This document shows, one piece after another, positions 1 to 9,164 of a stretch of 46,386 nt of DNA (position 1 is its first letter; the number at the start of each line of letters is the position of its first letter). The notes below the pieces were generated by a model. The model made no database searches, was not told the DNA's origin, and saw nothing but the letters and a program-made list of their open reading frames with translations. Source of the stretch: DASRPD01 sp035646535 (GTDB lineage: Bacteria > Actinomycetota > Acidimicrobiia > IMCC26256 > JANYLB01); assembly GCA_035646535.1 (NCBI GenBank), contig DASRPD010000107.1:1-46386 (forward strand), given 5' to 3'. Position numbers and translations under genes: made by a program.

Positions 1-14
1 TACACTTTGGCCCT

Positions 15-1430
15 GTGCAGGCGGATCGCGCATCGGACCCGCTACCCGCACGAGAGGACTCGCCACCGGTCGCCGGGGCCACCGACGATGCGGAGGACGC
101 GGCCGGCGAGGGGGAGCGGCCGTGGTGGCGGCCCAGCCGCGCGATCGTCCTCGTCGTGGCCAGTGCCTTCGCGCTTCGCCTGGCATGGGTGGCGATGGCC
201 GGTCATGAACCGACCGTCCTCAGCGACGCGTCCCTCTACATGCGCTACGCGCGTGAGATCGCCGCCGGTGATGGGTACATCGCCCCCGGAGTGTTCCTGA
301 GCCCGGGCCACCTCCCCACGGCGTACCACCCGATCGGCTACCCGGGACTCCTCGGTGGCCTCTTCTGGATCGGAAACGCGCTCGGCGCACACGACGAGGC
401 GTTCCTCGCCAATCTCCTCAACGTCGTGCTGGGCACTGCCACGGTCGGCTTGGTGTACGCGATCGCGTCCCGTCTGTTCGATCGCACCGTTGCGCTGGTG
501 GCCGCCGGGATGGTGGCGGTGTGGCCCAACCTGATCTTCTACTCGTCGTCGGTGATGTCGGAGACCGCGTTCGCGTTCACTGTGGTGCTCGCGGTGTGGA
601 TCGCGATCGACGTGCCGTGGCCCGAGGGCCTGACGGTAAGGCGCGGTGCGGCGTACGGCTTGGTGCTCGGAGCGTCGGTCCTTATCCGCCCGTTCTCGGC
701 TCTGCTACTGCTCCTCGCCGTCGTCGCGCCGCTGGTCGGGGGAATCCCGTGGGCACGCGTCTGGCGGTTCGCCGTTGTGGCCATGCTGGGCGTTGTGGTG
801 GTCGTGCTTCCCTGGACGATCCGCAACGCCATCCAGATGCACGGCTTCGTCCCCGTGGCGACGAACGTCGGCGATCTGTTGTGCATCGACAACAGCCCCG
901 GCGCGACCGGGGCCCTGAGGCACGCCGAGCAGTGTCCCGAGCCGGCGGCCTTCAGGTACTCGGCCAAGGCTGAGATCGACGCGAATCAGCGCAACACGGT
1001 GTACTCGTTGCGCTGGGCGATCAGCCATCCGGTCGTCGAGGCCTGGCTGCTCCCTCAGCGTTTCTACTACGGCTATCAGGGGGACCACGACGGTCTCGAT
1101 GAAGCCTTGAGACAGCGCCCGAACGAGCGTTCCCTGATCCGCGAGCACGCCGCGCAGGTGTCGCTCATCGCCGACGTGTACTTCTTCGTCGCCCTGGCGT
1201 TCGCGGGCTTCGGTCTCGGGTGGTTCTTGTCACGTTCACGACCACGCCGGCTCTTCGTCGCGTTGGCGGCCCTCGCGCTTGCCGCGACGCCGCTCTACAC
1301 CTATGGACTGCCCAGGTTCCACGTTCCGGCGTCGCCGCTCTTGGCCATCCTCGCAGCGCCCGCGGTCACGGCGCTCGCACGCGCGGTCAAGACCGCTCGA
1401 TCCGAAGGTTCTGCATCGGCCGCGGCCTGA
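15..1430 (+). CDS. GT39-like membrane glycosyltransferase (possibly 5'-truncated by the window)
   Basis: Multi-pass membrane protein of 471 residues resembling the GT39/ArnT/PMT superfamily, which transfers sugars from polyprenyl-phosphate donors at the outer face of the membrane. After a charged, disordered N-terminus (about residues 1-40) comes a first hydrophobic helix, then an acidic extracytoplasmic loop with SDASLYMRYAREIAAGDGY, the position where this superfamily carries its catalytic acidic residue. About ten further hydrophobic segments follow, and the C-terminus is a short Arg/Ala-rich tail. The GTG at 15 is the first start in the frame, but the frame is open to the window edge, so the true start may lie upstream. 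Substrate cannot be read from the sequence. The family call is moderately sure. Confidence 0.75.
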   Translation: MQADRASDPLPAREDSPPVAGATDDAEDAAGEGERPWWRPSRAIVLVVASAFALRLAWVAMAGHEPTVLSDASLYMRYAREIAAGDGYIAPGVFLSPGHLPTAYHPIGYPGLLGGLFWIGNALGAHDEAFLANLLNVVLGTATVGLVYAIASRLFDRTVALVAAGMVAVWPNLIFYSSSVMSETAFAFTVVLAVWIAIDVPWPEGLTVRRGAAYGLVLGASVLIRPFSALLLLLAVVAPLVGGIPWARVWRFAVVAMLGVVVVVLPWTIRNAIQMHGFVPVATNVGDLLCIDNSPGATGALRHAEQCPEPAAFRYSAKAEIDANQRNTVYSLRWAISHPVVEAWLLPQRFYYGYQGDHDGLDEALRQRPNERSLIREHAAQVSLIADVYFFVALAFAGFGLGWFLSRSRPRRLFVALAALALAATPLYTYGLPRFHVPASPLLAILAAPAVTALARAVKTARSEGSASAAA

Positions 1431-1469
1431 CCGACTGCGCGGGCTCATGCCAACACGGCCACGACGACA

Positions 1470-1625
1470 GTGTTGGTGTTGGAAGGCGAACAGCACCTGT
1501 GGGACATCGCGCCCGATGGCTCGCGCGGCGAGCACCGTCTCTACGAGATCCTCGATGCCGACCAGAACGTCGTGCTCGACGTCACCATGGAGGTCCTCAT
1601 CGAGGATTGGAAGGCCAACACCTGA
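1470..1625 (+). CDS. Small hypothetical ORF (51 aa)
   Basis: A short GTG-initiated frame encoding an acidic peptide that begins VLVLEGEQHLWDIAPDG and ends with IEDWKANT. Its alternating hydrophobic and polar pattern looks protein-like rather than random high-GC translation. It sits 40 bp after the glycosyltransferase, with no clear Shine-Dalgarno. It could be a real small protein or the remnant of a longer gene; I recognise no family. Between its stop and the next gene (1626-1745) I see nothing else. Confidence 0.3.
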   Translation: MLVLEGEQHLWDIAPDGSRGEHRLYEILDADQNVVLDVTMEVLIEDWKANT

Positions 1626-1745
1626 GTCGTCGCGCACCACCAGCGAAGTCACTCGCGAGGCACTTCGCAGGCTTCTCGACGTCAGCTGATTCCGTCCACG
1701 CGCGTCTGCGTCAGTTGGAGTCCGACACCTCACTGAGTACAGGGC

Positions 1746-2159
1746 TCAGATCGCGATGACTTCGATCAGGTTGTCGAGACCCGCGTAGTCGTTGCGGTTA
1801 CGGGTGTAGATGGGCAGTTCGGCGGAGAGCGCAGTGGCGGCGATGATGAGATCGACAGCACCTGCTCCTCGTGGCTTGCGGCCGGCGGCGGTGATAGCGG
1901 AGAAGACTCTGCCGTACGCGCGGGCCGCGTCGGCATCGAAGGGGATCGGGTCGAAGGCGGCTTCGGTCCGCTGGAGGCGGTCTTGGCGTCGGCCTCGCTC
2001 GTCGGCGTTCGTGACTGCGTGGGGCCCGGCGGCGAGCTCGGCGAGGGTGATGGTGCTGATGGCAACCTCTTGGGGAAGGTCTGACGACTCGATGTGCTCG
2101 AGGTCGATGATCACCGACGTGTCCAACAGCCCTCGCGGGGGCCGGGCTGGTCCAGTCAA
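1746..2159 (-). CDS. vapC: PIN-domain ribonuclease toxin (VapC type)
   Basis: 137-residue PIN-domain protein, the likely toxin of a type II toxin-antitoxin pair; VapC toxins are Mg-dependent RNases that usually cleave tRNA or rRNA. The acidic residues expected for the active site are visible: Asp in LLDTSVIIDLE near the N-terminus, Glu in TLAELAAG, Asp in GAVDLIIAATAL, and the late TRNRNDYAGL motif. Its ATG overlaps the stop of the upstream antitoxin by 4 bp (ATGA), so translation is probably coupled. The module is transcribed leftwards from the promoter at 2414-2433. Confidence 0.88.
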   Translation of the reverse strand: MTGPARPPRGLLDTSVIIDLEHIESSDLPQEVAISTITLAELAAGPHAVTNADERGRRQDRLQRTEAAFDPIPFDADAARAYGRVFSAITAAGRKPRGAGAVDLIIAATALSAELPIYTRNRNDYAGLDNLIEVIAI

Positions 2160-2407
2160 CGGGGTGTCGGATCTTGGTCTGCGGGGGCGTCGAGGTCGGT
2201 TCGAAGGGTCTGGTAGTCGACGCCGGGCGCGGTGCGGAAAAGTTCGATGGCAGCTTCGGCGGCCAAGAATCGGTGACGCCGTAGTGGGCTGAGCTCCCCG
2301 ACGGGGACGCCGTTGCGGGTCACGGTGAAAGTTTCGCCCTCGTCGAGCTCGCGCATGATCTTCCCACTGTCATTTCGAAGCTCTCTCTGGCTGATCTCCC
2401 GACTCAT
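2156..2407 (-). CDS. Phd/YefM-family antitoxin
   Basis: 83-residue antitoxin of the prevent-host-death family: an N-terminal MSREISQRELRNDSGKIMRELDEGE segment (Phd fold, DNA binding) followed by TVTRNGVPVGELSPL and an acidic C-terminal tail that would wrap the PIN toxin. The frame stays open upstream to 2512, but the ATG at 2407 is preferred. It starts the conserved fold, and a TACCGT box lies exactly 6 nt upstream with a 17-bp palindrome across it, the layout of an autoregulated leaderless TA operon. Confidence 0.87.
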   Translation of the reverse strand: MSREISQRELRNDSGKIMRELDEGETFTVTRNGVPVGELSPLRRHRFLAAEAAIELFRTAPGVDYQTLRTDLDAPADQDPTPR

Positions 2408-2413
2408 GCTCCG

Positions 2414-2433
2414 ACGGTAGCACGGCGTGCTAC
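2414..2433 (-). promoter_or_regulatory. TA promoter with palindromic operator
   Basis: On the minus strand, TACCGT (2419-2414) stands 6 nt before the antitoxin ATG. It overlaps a palindrome, GTAGCACG-C-CGTGCTAC (2417-2433, 8-bp perfect arms). TA antitoxins commonly bind such sites to repress their own promoter. The palindrome also lies just upstream of the divergent DUF2254 gene. Confidence 0.6.
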
Positions 2434-2510
2434 GCGGCCGTGTGCTTTCGTCCCGCACCGACCCAGCCGGCGGGACGCGTGCCCGCGCCTCGAGTGAGAG
2501 TGTGAAGCTC

Positions 2511-3854
2511 ATGCGCCGCTCGCCGACGAGATCTCACGGCCCGACGCCGAAGGCTCACACACGATCGCGGAGCGTGCGGCTCGCGCACATCCGGGAGTGG
2601 CTGCGTACCGGTCTGTGGTTCGTTCCGGGACTCTTCGTGCTCGGTGCGATCAGTGTCGCGATCGCGACGTTGACGCTCGACCGACACCTGCACGACCCGG
2701 GCTGGTTGGCGTTCGGCGGCGGCGCGACGAGCGCAGAGCTGATCTTGGCCACCATCGCGACGTCGATGATGACCTTCACCGGCTTGGTGTTCACGATCAC
2801 GATCGTCGCGTTGCAATTGGCGAGCAGTCAGTTCTCGCCCCGCGTGCTGCGGGCGTTCCTGCGTGATCGTGGCAGTCAGGTCCCGTTGGGGATCTTCGCG
2901 GCCACCTTCGTCTACGCGCTGGTCGTGCTGCGCGAGGTCCGCACCGGCGCGGTGGGAGCACCGTTCGTCCCGGGTATCTCGATCGCGATGGCCTTCGCGC
3001 TCGTGCTCATCAGCCTCGGGGCGTTCATCTACTACGTCAACCACATCGCGCAGTCCATACGAGCCGTGAACATCCTCGAGGCCGTCGCGCACGAGACACG
3101 CGCGGCGATCGACGAGAACTACCCACCGCTACCCAGTACCGAGCGGTCTGTTCACGCCGCCGAGCAAGGCCCGTGCGATCAGGTCGTCGTGCTCGAGCAG
3201 ACGGGTGGCGTGCTCGACGGCATCGAGATCGAATCGCTCGTGGGGCTCGCCACACGCCACGACTGTCTGATTCGGATGCTTCCGGCGGTGGGTGATTTCG
3301 TTGCCCAGGGCGCACCGATCTTCGAGGTCTACGGTTCCGACGCCATTGCGGCTCGCGACTTTCTCGTGCACGTCGACGTCGGCCGCGAGCGCACCATGTA
3401 CCAAGATCCGGCGTTCGGTTTCCGCCAGTTGGTGGACATCGCCGAAAAGGCGCTCTCGCCTGCGATCAATGACCCCACCACTGCGGTGGAGGCCATCGAT
3501 CGGTTGCACGACCTGTTGTTGCGTTTGGCTCCACGCCCGGATCCGTCCGGACACCACACCGACGATGCCGGGCACCTCCGCTTCCTTCGACGCGTCATCG
3601 GCTGGGAGACGTTCGTGACGCTGGCGTTCGAGGAGATCCGCCAGTACGGCGCGGCTTCGGTCCAGGTGCAGCGCCGGTTGCGCGCCAGTGTGCACGCGCT
3701 GCTCGATGTCGTGACACCGGAGCGGCGACCACCGCTCGAGCGGCAGATGCGTCTCCTGGAGCGCTCGGTAGCCCTCCACTTCCCCGACCCCGAAGAGCAT
3801 CAACTCGCAATCGGATCGGACGACGCGGGCATGGGCGGCGATCTTCACCGTTGA
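2511..3854 (+). CDS. DUF2254 family membrane protein
   Basis: About 447 residues. Four hydrophobic helices occupy roughly the first 180 residues (starting LWFVPGLFVLGAIS), followed by a soluble C-terminal half containing AEKALSPAINDPTTAVEAIDRL-type sequence, the recognisable hallmark of DUF2254. The family's function is unknown; proteins of this kind sit in the cytoplasmic membrane. I chose the ATG at 2511 because upstream starts at 2502 and 2427 (both GTG, in frame) would add a low-complexity Arg/Ser leader, and 2427 falls inside the TA operator. The gene is divergent from the TA pair. About 150 bp after its stop (3855-4007) holds nothing I can identify. Confidence 0.85.
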   Translation: MRRSPTRSHGPTPKAHTRSRSVRLAHIREWLRTGLWFVPGLFVLGAISVAIATLTLDRHLHDPGWLAFGGGATSAELILATIATSMMTFTGLVFTITIVALQLASSQFSPRVLRAFLRDRGSQVPLGIFAATFVYALVVLREVRTGAVGAPFVPGISIAMAFALVLISLGAFIYYVNHIAQSIRAVNILEAVAHETRAAIDENYPPLPSTERSVHAAEQGPCDQVVVLEQTGGVLDGIEIESLVGLATRHDCLIRMLPAVGDFVAQGAPIFEVYGSDAIAARDFLVHVDVGRERTMYQDPAFGFRQLVDIAEKALSPAINDPTTAVEAIDRLHDLLLRLAPRPDPSGHHTDDAGHLRFLRRVIGWETFVTLAFEEIRQYGAASVQVQRRLRASVHALLDVVTPERRPPLERQMRLLERSVALHFPDPEEHQLAIGSDDAGMGGDLHR

Positions 3855-4007
3855 GGGGGCTGTAGGCGCTTCGAGATCGTCCCGAGTCTCAACCGAGCTC
3901 CGGCAACGATGGCAACGCCTGGCGCGCGACCTCCGGATGCTTGCCGCCGGGCCTTCACCTCCATGTCGTCGGGTTCTGGCGCGCCGCCGCGTTGGCACAG
4001 GGTTGTG

Positions 4008-4916
4008 TCATCCAATGGTGTTGATGGTCAGTGAGAGCACGTCGGGACGGGCGTAGTGCCCGGTGGGGTCGAACGCTCGGCGGCCGGCGGCGATTCGATC
4101 GAGCTCGAGGTTCGCGGTGACAGTGCCGGCTTGGCCGACGAGAGGTCCTGCAAGGATCTCGCCGCCGGGCGCGACGATGGTGGTATTGCCTCTGGACATG
4201 AAGTCCTCAGCATCGCCGTAGATCTCGGCGGCACCGGGAAGGTCGCGGGGCACGTCGCAGCCGCGGAGGTACGCGGTGACGCCGGCCACGAACACCTGCC
4301 CTTCCTTGGCGATATGTCGCAGCGTGGGAACCCATTCGTCGCTGTTGTCCCATGTCGGGGCGAGAAGGACGTCGATTCCCTTCTCGTAGAGCGCGGCGCG
4401 GGCGAGGGGCATGTAGGCCTCCCAGCAGATCAGGGACCCGACCCTCACCCCGCCGATGTCAACCACGGTGAGCATTGGACCCTGGCCGTTTGCCCAGACG
4501 AGCCGTTCAGCACCGGTGGGGACGAGCTTGCGGTGTAGCCCTGCGGTCTCCCCGGCGTCGTCGATGTAGACGACGGCGTTGTAGAGCGCGCCCGATGAGC
4601 TTCGTTCAGTGATCCCCAGGGCTAGCCAGACCCCGGCGGCCTCTGCCGCGGCGCGTGCCTTGTCGAGTGCAGGACCGGGGATCTCGACGGCTTGGTCCTG
4701 GAACCGGGCATACCAGTCGGCATCGCTCCAGGGCTTGTGGCGCCAGAGCCAGTCGGGATACCCAGGAAGGAAGGACTCGGGGAACACGACCAGGTCTGCT
4801 CCGTCGGCACCTTCCCGGGTGACGTGGTCGGCCACGATGTCGAGGGTGGCCTCTCGATCCAGGTAGGCGGGGGTGGCTTGTACGGCGGCAACGCGGAATT
4901 CTCCTCGGGTGGTCAT
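4008..4916 (-). CDS. Nitrilase / carbon-nitrogen hydrolase family protein
   Basis: 302-residue nitrilase-superfamily enzyme that hydrolyses a C-N bond (nitrile to acid plus ammonia, or an amide) through a cysteine thioimidate intermediate. The catalytic triad is visible: Glu47 in VVFPESFLPGYPDW, Lys130 in HRKLVPTGAERLVW, and Cys164 in GSLICWEAYMPLAR. The CWE context and the long loop after Lys130 resemble true nitrilases (branch 1) more than amidases, but substrate is not deducible. Its ATG overlaps the stop of the upstream methyltransferase by 4 bp, so the two form one leftward operon, divergent from the large ATPase gene at 5873. Confidence 0.88.
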   Translation of the reverse strand: MTTRGEFRVAAVQATPAYLDREATLDIVADHVTREGADGADLVVFPESFLPGYPDWLWRHKPWSDADWYARFQDQAVEIPGPALDKARAAAEAAGVWLALGITERSSSGALYNAVVYIDDAGETAGLHRKLVPTGAERLVWANGQGPMLTVVDIGGVRVGSLICWEAYMPLARAALYEKGIDVLLAPTWDNSDEWVPTLRHIAKEGQVFVAGVTAYLRGCDVPRDLPGAAEIYGDAEDFMSRGNTTIVAPGGEILAGPLVGQAGTVTANLELDRIAAGRRAFDPTGHYARPDVLSLTINTIG

Positions 4917-5764
4917 CGGGTCGCTCCGGCGATCACGAGCTCACACGGTCCGTTGAAACCGTCGTTGCTCTCGTACTGGCTCAGGGCGGTTTCGATCTCG
5001 TTCCACACGGCGTCCTGGTCGTCGGTGCTCATGGCGCCCAGCATCTGGTGGAGCGCCCCGAAGGACTCTCGTTCGAAACGGACACACTCGGCGGCCGATG
5101 AGAGTCTGACGGGCGCATTGATGACCTCGACGACGATGTCGTGGAAACCCGCTCGGGTGAGGTCCTGCTCGAGCACCTCGGGGACGGCAAGGCTGAACGG
5201 TCCGGGCTGACCTGGTTCCGGGGCGGGAAGCTGCGCTCGCTCTCGAATGATCGAGACCGGCAGGGAGAAGAAACCGTTGGTGGCTGCGCTGGAATAGGTC
5301 ACGGTGGCGAACCGGCCGCCGTCGCGGAGCGTGTGGTGGATTCCGGTCAGTGCCTGGTGGCGGTTCGGGAAGTAGATGAGGCCCACCCGGGAGATGGCGG
5401 CGTCGAAGGTTTCGGCGGGAAGCTCGTGGAGTTGTTCGCCATCGAGCTCGCGGGTCGAAAGGTTCTCCAGCCCGGCCGTCTTCGCGGCTCGGGACGCGTG
5501 CGCCAGGATGGTGGGTGACAAGTCGGTGGCCAGGACCGTGCCCTCGGGGCCGACGCGGCGCCCCGCAGCAATGCTTTGGCCGCCGGCTCCAGCAGCGACA
5601 TCGAGCACCCGGCTTCCGGTGCTCACGCCGGCAAGGTCGAGCATGCGCTCCGTTGCCTCGCCGAGCCACGCCTCGAGCAGCGTTGCCCAGTCGTTCCAGC
5701 CGCCGGCGTAGTCCTCCCACTGCTTGCGGGTGGTGGTCTTGTACTGATCAGCGTCAAATGCCAC
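4913..5764 (-). CDS. Class I SAM-dependent methyltransferase (UbiE/MenG-like)
   Basis: About 283 residues with a Rossmann-fold methyltransferase core: motif I VLDVAAGAGG at residues 53-62, motif II ATDLSP, then a motif IV/V region around ISRVGLIYFPNR and HHTLRDGGRFATVTY. The frame continues upstream to 5962 with ATG candidates at 5794 and 5818, but the GTG at 5764 is preceded by AGAAGGA at a 7-nt distance and starts right at the conserved region (AFDADQYK); longer versions would crowd the divergent gene at 5873. It is translationally coupled to the nitrilase. The methyl acceptor is unknown; a small-molecule substrate linked to the nitrilase's is possible (inference). Confidence 0.83.
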   Translation of the reverse strand: MAFDADQYKTTTRKQWEDYAGGWNDWATLLEAWLGEATERMLDLAGVSTGSRVLDVAAGAGGQSIAAGRRVGPEGTVLATDLSPTILAHASRAAKTAGLENLSTRELDGEQLHELPAETFDAAISRVGLIYFPNRHQALTGIHHTLRDGGRFATVTYSSAATNGFFSLPVSIIRERAQLPAPEPGQPGPFSLAVPEVLEQDLTRAGFHDIVVEVINAPVRLSSAAECVRFERESFGALHQMLGAMSTDDQDAVWNEIETALSQYESNDGFNGPCELVIAGATR

Positions 5765-5872
5765 TGGTTCGTCCTTCTGTTGGCGAGGTGTCATCCTTGA
5801 GGCGCCAGTTGCTGGCATTTTTCCGCCAGATTCGGTCTGGCGATCGGGGGGGCGCGAAGAAGAAGGGGTGAA

Positions 5873-8800
5873 GTGACGCAAGCGGGAGAGGCCGGGATTG
5901 TCGGTCGGGTCGAGCCGCTCCGTCGCGTCGGCCAGGCGATCTCGGCATCCGCGCAGGGTCACCGTTCAGCGGTGCTCGTGAGCGGCGAGGCCGGCATCGG
6001 CAAGACGTCACTGATCAGGGCCGCGATCCACCCCTCGACCGCTGACGCGGTGATCGCCGGCTGGGGTACGTGTTGGCACGGTGAAGGCGCCCCCGGGTTC
6101 TGGCCCTGGATGCAGGCGTTCGGTGACCTTGTCCGGGCCGTCGGGCTGGACGCGGCCGTGGCGGCCGCGGGCCATGACCGCGACACGCTCTCGGTCGTGA
6201 TCCGTGATCTCGGTCCGGCGGTGGAGACGACCGATGATCCTGATCGACATCGGCTGTTGCTGCTCGATGTCGCCGTGCGTTGGTTGGAGGCGTTGGCCGC
6301 GGACCGGCATGTCGTCATCGTGCTGGACGATCTGCAATGGGCCGATTCCTCGACGTTCGACCTGCTCGACCATGTGATTGCTGCGCCAGTGACGGCCCGG
6401 CTGGTGGTGATTGGCGCTTACCGCCATGACGAGCTCGACCATGACGCCCGGGCGCGGCTGGCCACCGTCGGCTCCCATGCCGACCACGTTCACCTCGAGG
6501 GGCTGTCCGTGGAGGGAGTCGAGGAATTGGTCGGAGCGATCTGCGACCCGGCGACCGCACGCACCCTCGCCCCTGAGCTGCATCGACGAACTGGGGGCCA
6601 CCCCTTGTTCGTGAGCGAGCTCGCAAGACTGCCCGAGCTCGGTGCAGGGGGCCAACTGCCGACGGTGGTGACTGGTGCCGTCGCCCGTCGACTGGAAACC
6701 CTGCCCAACGAGAGCCGGCGAGTGCTCGAGGCGGCAAGTGTTCTCGGGAACCGGCTCCTGCCCGATGTGCTGGGGTCGGTGGTCGATGAGTCATCGGCTG
6801 TGATCGTTCGCCGCCTCGGGCCCGCCATCGACGCCGGGCTCATCCGGACCGCTCCCGGAGACGAGCTCTGGTTCACCCACGATCTCTTTCGCGAGACCCT
6901 CGTTGGCCACCTCGACGCTACCGACCGGTCGGAGCTTCATGGCCGAATCGGCGACGCCCTCGAGGCGCGCAATGCGCGTGGCGCGCCTGTCCCTCCCGGC
7001 GACCTTGCCGGCCACTTCGCACAGGCGATCAGAATCAGCGATCCGGCGCGGGCCATCCACTGGGCTCGCGAAGCCGCGGTTGACGAACGCCGACGCTCCG
7101 CGTTCAGCGAAGCTGGCGGACACCTTCGCCGCGTCCGCCGCGCCGCGCTCGACGCTGGGTGGAGGATCGAGCCCGAGCTCCTCGTTCGGCTCCTGATGGA
7201 CGAAGCTGACAACCAGGCACGCTCTGGAGATCCTGACGTTGCCCGCGGTCTGCTCGTTGAAGCGGCAAACGTCGCGCCCGGCTCGGAGCAACAAGCAGAC
7301 GTGGCTCTGGCGGTTCAGCGACTTGGCGCCAAGTTCGCGGCCCCTCGCGACGAGATCATCACCCAGCTCGAATCGGCGCTCACAGCAGTGACGGGCGTCG
7401 ATCTCACCAGGCAGGCTCAGCTCACGGCGGCATTGGCTCGAGAGCTTCAGCACTCGGTGGCCGAAGATCGCCTCAGAGCCGGCGCCCTCAGCGAACAGGC
7501 GCTTGCGCTCGGCCGAGAGTCGAATGACGACGCGACCCTCGCCGCGTGCCTGCTGGCTCGCCATGACGCCCTCTGGGGGCCGGGCACCGGGGTCGAGCGA
7601 AGTCAGCTCGGCCACGAGATTGCAGTCGTCGGAAGTCGGCTTGGTGACACCGACCGTCTCGCTGAGGGTCTGATACTCGAAGCGAACGGACTGCTCGAGT
7701 CCGGTTCAGCGGGCTTTCGGTCAGTTCTCGACCGCTGGTTCGGACTGCTCGAGACACGCGACGAACCCCGCGACCGCTACATGATCGCGACCCGCCGCGC
7801 CGCCCTCGCTCTGCTCGAGGGCGACACCGACCAAGCCGAAGCGCTGATGCATGAGGCGGCACGGATCGGCGAGCAGATCCACGAACCTGACACGGGCAAC
7901 GTGCTCATGTCCCAGCGGGTCGCACTTGCTCGGGCACGCAACCATCCCGACGAGCTGACAACCCTCGCCGCAGACGCGGTCCGATGGTGGACTGGAGCCC
8001 CCGTCCTCGCCCATGCGGTCGCGGCGGGCGCCTCTGCAAACGCGGGCGATCTCGAGGCTGCGGCTCGCGAGGTCGCCACGGTGGCTGAGTCCGGAGGCTG
8101 GCACAGCGAAGGCTCCTATTTGAGGTCGGTCCTCGTCGCCCACCTGGCCGAAGCGGCTACCGCGCTCGGTGACACGGAGCTGTGCCGTGAGTTGCTCGCG
8201 GACATCGAACATCTCACCGACAGCTGCGGCGTCAACGGCGCCGTCGTGGCCTTTGCCGGTCCGTTCGCCCACACCGCAGGGATCCTCGCCGGTGCACTCG
8301 GCGACCACGACTACGCCAACACGATGCTCCGCCAGTCCATTGACATTGGGCGACGGCTCGGTGCCAACGTTTGGGTCCGCCAGGGAGAAGCCGCCCAACG
8401 CTCGATCGCCGGACACGGAGAACGCCGCGGCAACGACGTCGGCGAGAACCCCGACGTCGACGTGGCCTCACTGACACGGACCGGGAGGATCTGGTCGGCT
8501 TCGTGGCGAAGCGAACACGGAAGCCTCCCGCATGTCAAAGGACTGGCCGACATCGTCGTTCTCGTACGCCATCGAGGTCAGGAGGTGTCGGCGCTAGAAC
8601 TCGCAGGCGGCGCGTCGACCGCGGCTGGCAGCAGCGATGAGCTGATCGACCTCGAGGCTCTCGCGGCCTACCGAAGTCGCCTCGACGAGCTCGGGGCGGA
8701 GATCGACCAGGCTGAGAGTGACGCCGACATCACACGAGTGGAAAGCCTCGAGCAGGAGCGCGAGCAACTCCTCGCTGAGATCCGCCGTGCCACCGGCCTC

Positions 8801-9007
8801 GGTGGTCGGCTTCGCACCAACGCCAACGACCCCGCCGAACGGGCCCGCAAAGCGGTGAGCGCCCGCATCCGAGAAGCCATACGTCGACTCGACGCCGTCG
8901 CCCCGTCACTCGCAGCACACCTGGACCGGTCAATCCAAACGGGCCTTCGATGCTCGTACGCGCCTGCCGGCGAAGATGCCGCAATCCGCTGGAGCGTCGA
9001 TGGCTGA
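5873..9007 (+). CDS. Large AAA-type ATPase, putative signalling/regulatory protein
   Basis: 1044 residues with an N-terminal AAA_16-type ATPase: Walker A GEAGIGKT at 38-45, the GAPGFWPWMQ segment typical of the family near 72-81, and Walker B VIVLDDLQWAD at about 148-158. A long helical TPR-like middle follows (about 380-870), then a C-terminal region with coiled-coil character (LGAEIDQAESDAD; EREQLLAEIRRATGLGG) often seen at the end of such ATPases. No LuxR helix-turn-helix is visible, so it is not a classical LAL regulator; it may act through protein contacts or fold as a STAND-type switch (inference). The GTG start follows AAGAAGGGG. It is divergent from the methyltransferase-nitrilase operon, which it could regulate. 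Confidence 0.85.
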   Translation: MTQAGEAGIVGRVEPLRRVGQAISASAQGHRSAVLVSGEAGIGKTSLIRAAIHPSTADAVIAGWGTCWHGEGAPGFWPWMQAFGDLVRAVGLDAAVAAAGHDRDTLSVVIRDLGPAVETTDDPDRHRLLLLDVAVRWLEALAADRHVVIVLDDLQWADSSTFDLLDHVIAAPVTARLVVIGAYRHDELDHDARARLATVGSHADHVHLEGLSVEGVEELVGAICDPATARTLAPELHRRTGGHPLFVSELARLPELGAGGQLPTVVTGAVARRLETLPNESRRVLEAASVLGNRLLPDVLGSVVDESSAVIVRRLGPAIDAGLIRTAPGDELWFTHDLFRETLVGHLDATDRSELHGRIGDALEARNARGAPVPPGDLAGHFAQAIRISDPARAIHWAREAAVDERRRSAFSEAGGHLRRVRRAALDAGWRIEPELLVRLLMDEADNQARSGDPDVARGLLVEAANVAPGSEQQADVALAVQRLGAKFAAPRDEIITQLESALTAVTGVDLTRQAQLTAALARELQHSVAEDRLRAGALSEQALALGRESNDDATLAACLLARHDALWGPGTGVERSQLGHEIAVVGSRLGDTDRLAEGLILEANGLLESGSAGFRSVLDRWFGLLETRDEPRDRYMIATRRAALALLEGDTDQAEALMHEAARIGEQIHEPDTGNVLMSQRVALARARNHPDELTTLAADAVRWWTGAPVLAHAVAAGASANAGDLEAAAREVATVAESGGWHSEGSYLRSVLVAHLAEAATALGDTELCRELLADIEHLTDSCGVNGAVVAFAGPFAHTAGILAGALGDHDYANTMLRQSIDIGRRLGANVWVRQGEAAQRSIAGHGERRGNDVGENPDVDVASLTRTGRIWSASWRSEHGSLPHVKGLADIVVLVRHRGQEVSALELAGGASTAAGSSDELIDLEALAAYRSRLDELGAEIDQAESDADITRVESLEQEREQLLAEIRRATGLGGRLRTNANDPAERARKAVSARIREAIRRLDAVAPSLAAHLDRSIQTGLRCSYAPAGEDAAIRWSVDG

Positions 9008-9158
9008 GCCTCGATCGACCGAGGAATACGACGAGATCATCCGGAGGATGGGTTTCCGCCCGGCCGGGCCGGGCGTCTTGTTCCACTGGGTGACGACGGT
9101 GGACGACGGCGTGCGCGCTGAGCACGCCGGTCGCCTCGGCACGGGGGCCGTAGGGTAG
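9000..9158 (+). pseudogene. Truncated small ORF overlapping the ATPase end
   Basis: A 52-residue frame starting at an ATG inside the last codons of the ATPase gene (MAEPRSTEEYDEIIRRMG, then GPGVLFHWVTTVDDGVR). The N-terminal two thirds resemble small actinobacterial proteins of about 90-100 residues in which this segment is followed by a VWES-like stretch. Here the frame instead runs into EHAGRLGTGAVG and stops. I therefore read it as a 3'-truncated remnant; the resemblance is from memory and should be treated as tentative. Confidence 0.4.
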
Positions 9159-9164
9159 CGGTCC

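Noticed and set aside
5873..9007. LuxR-type (LAL) transcription factor
   Set aside because: The ATPase resembles LAL proteins, but no C-terminal LuxR helix-turn-helix is visible.
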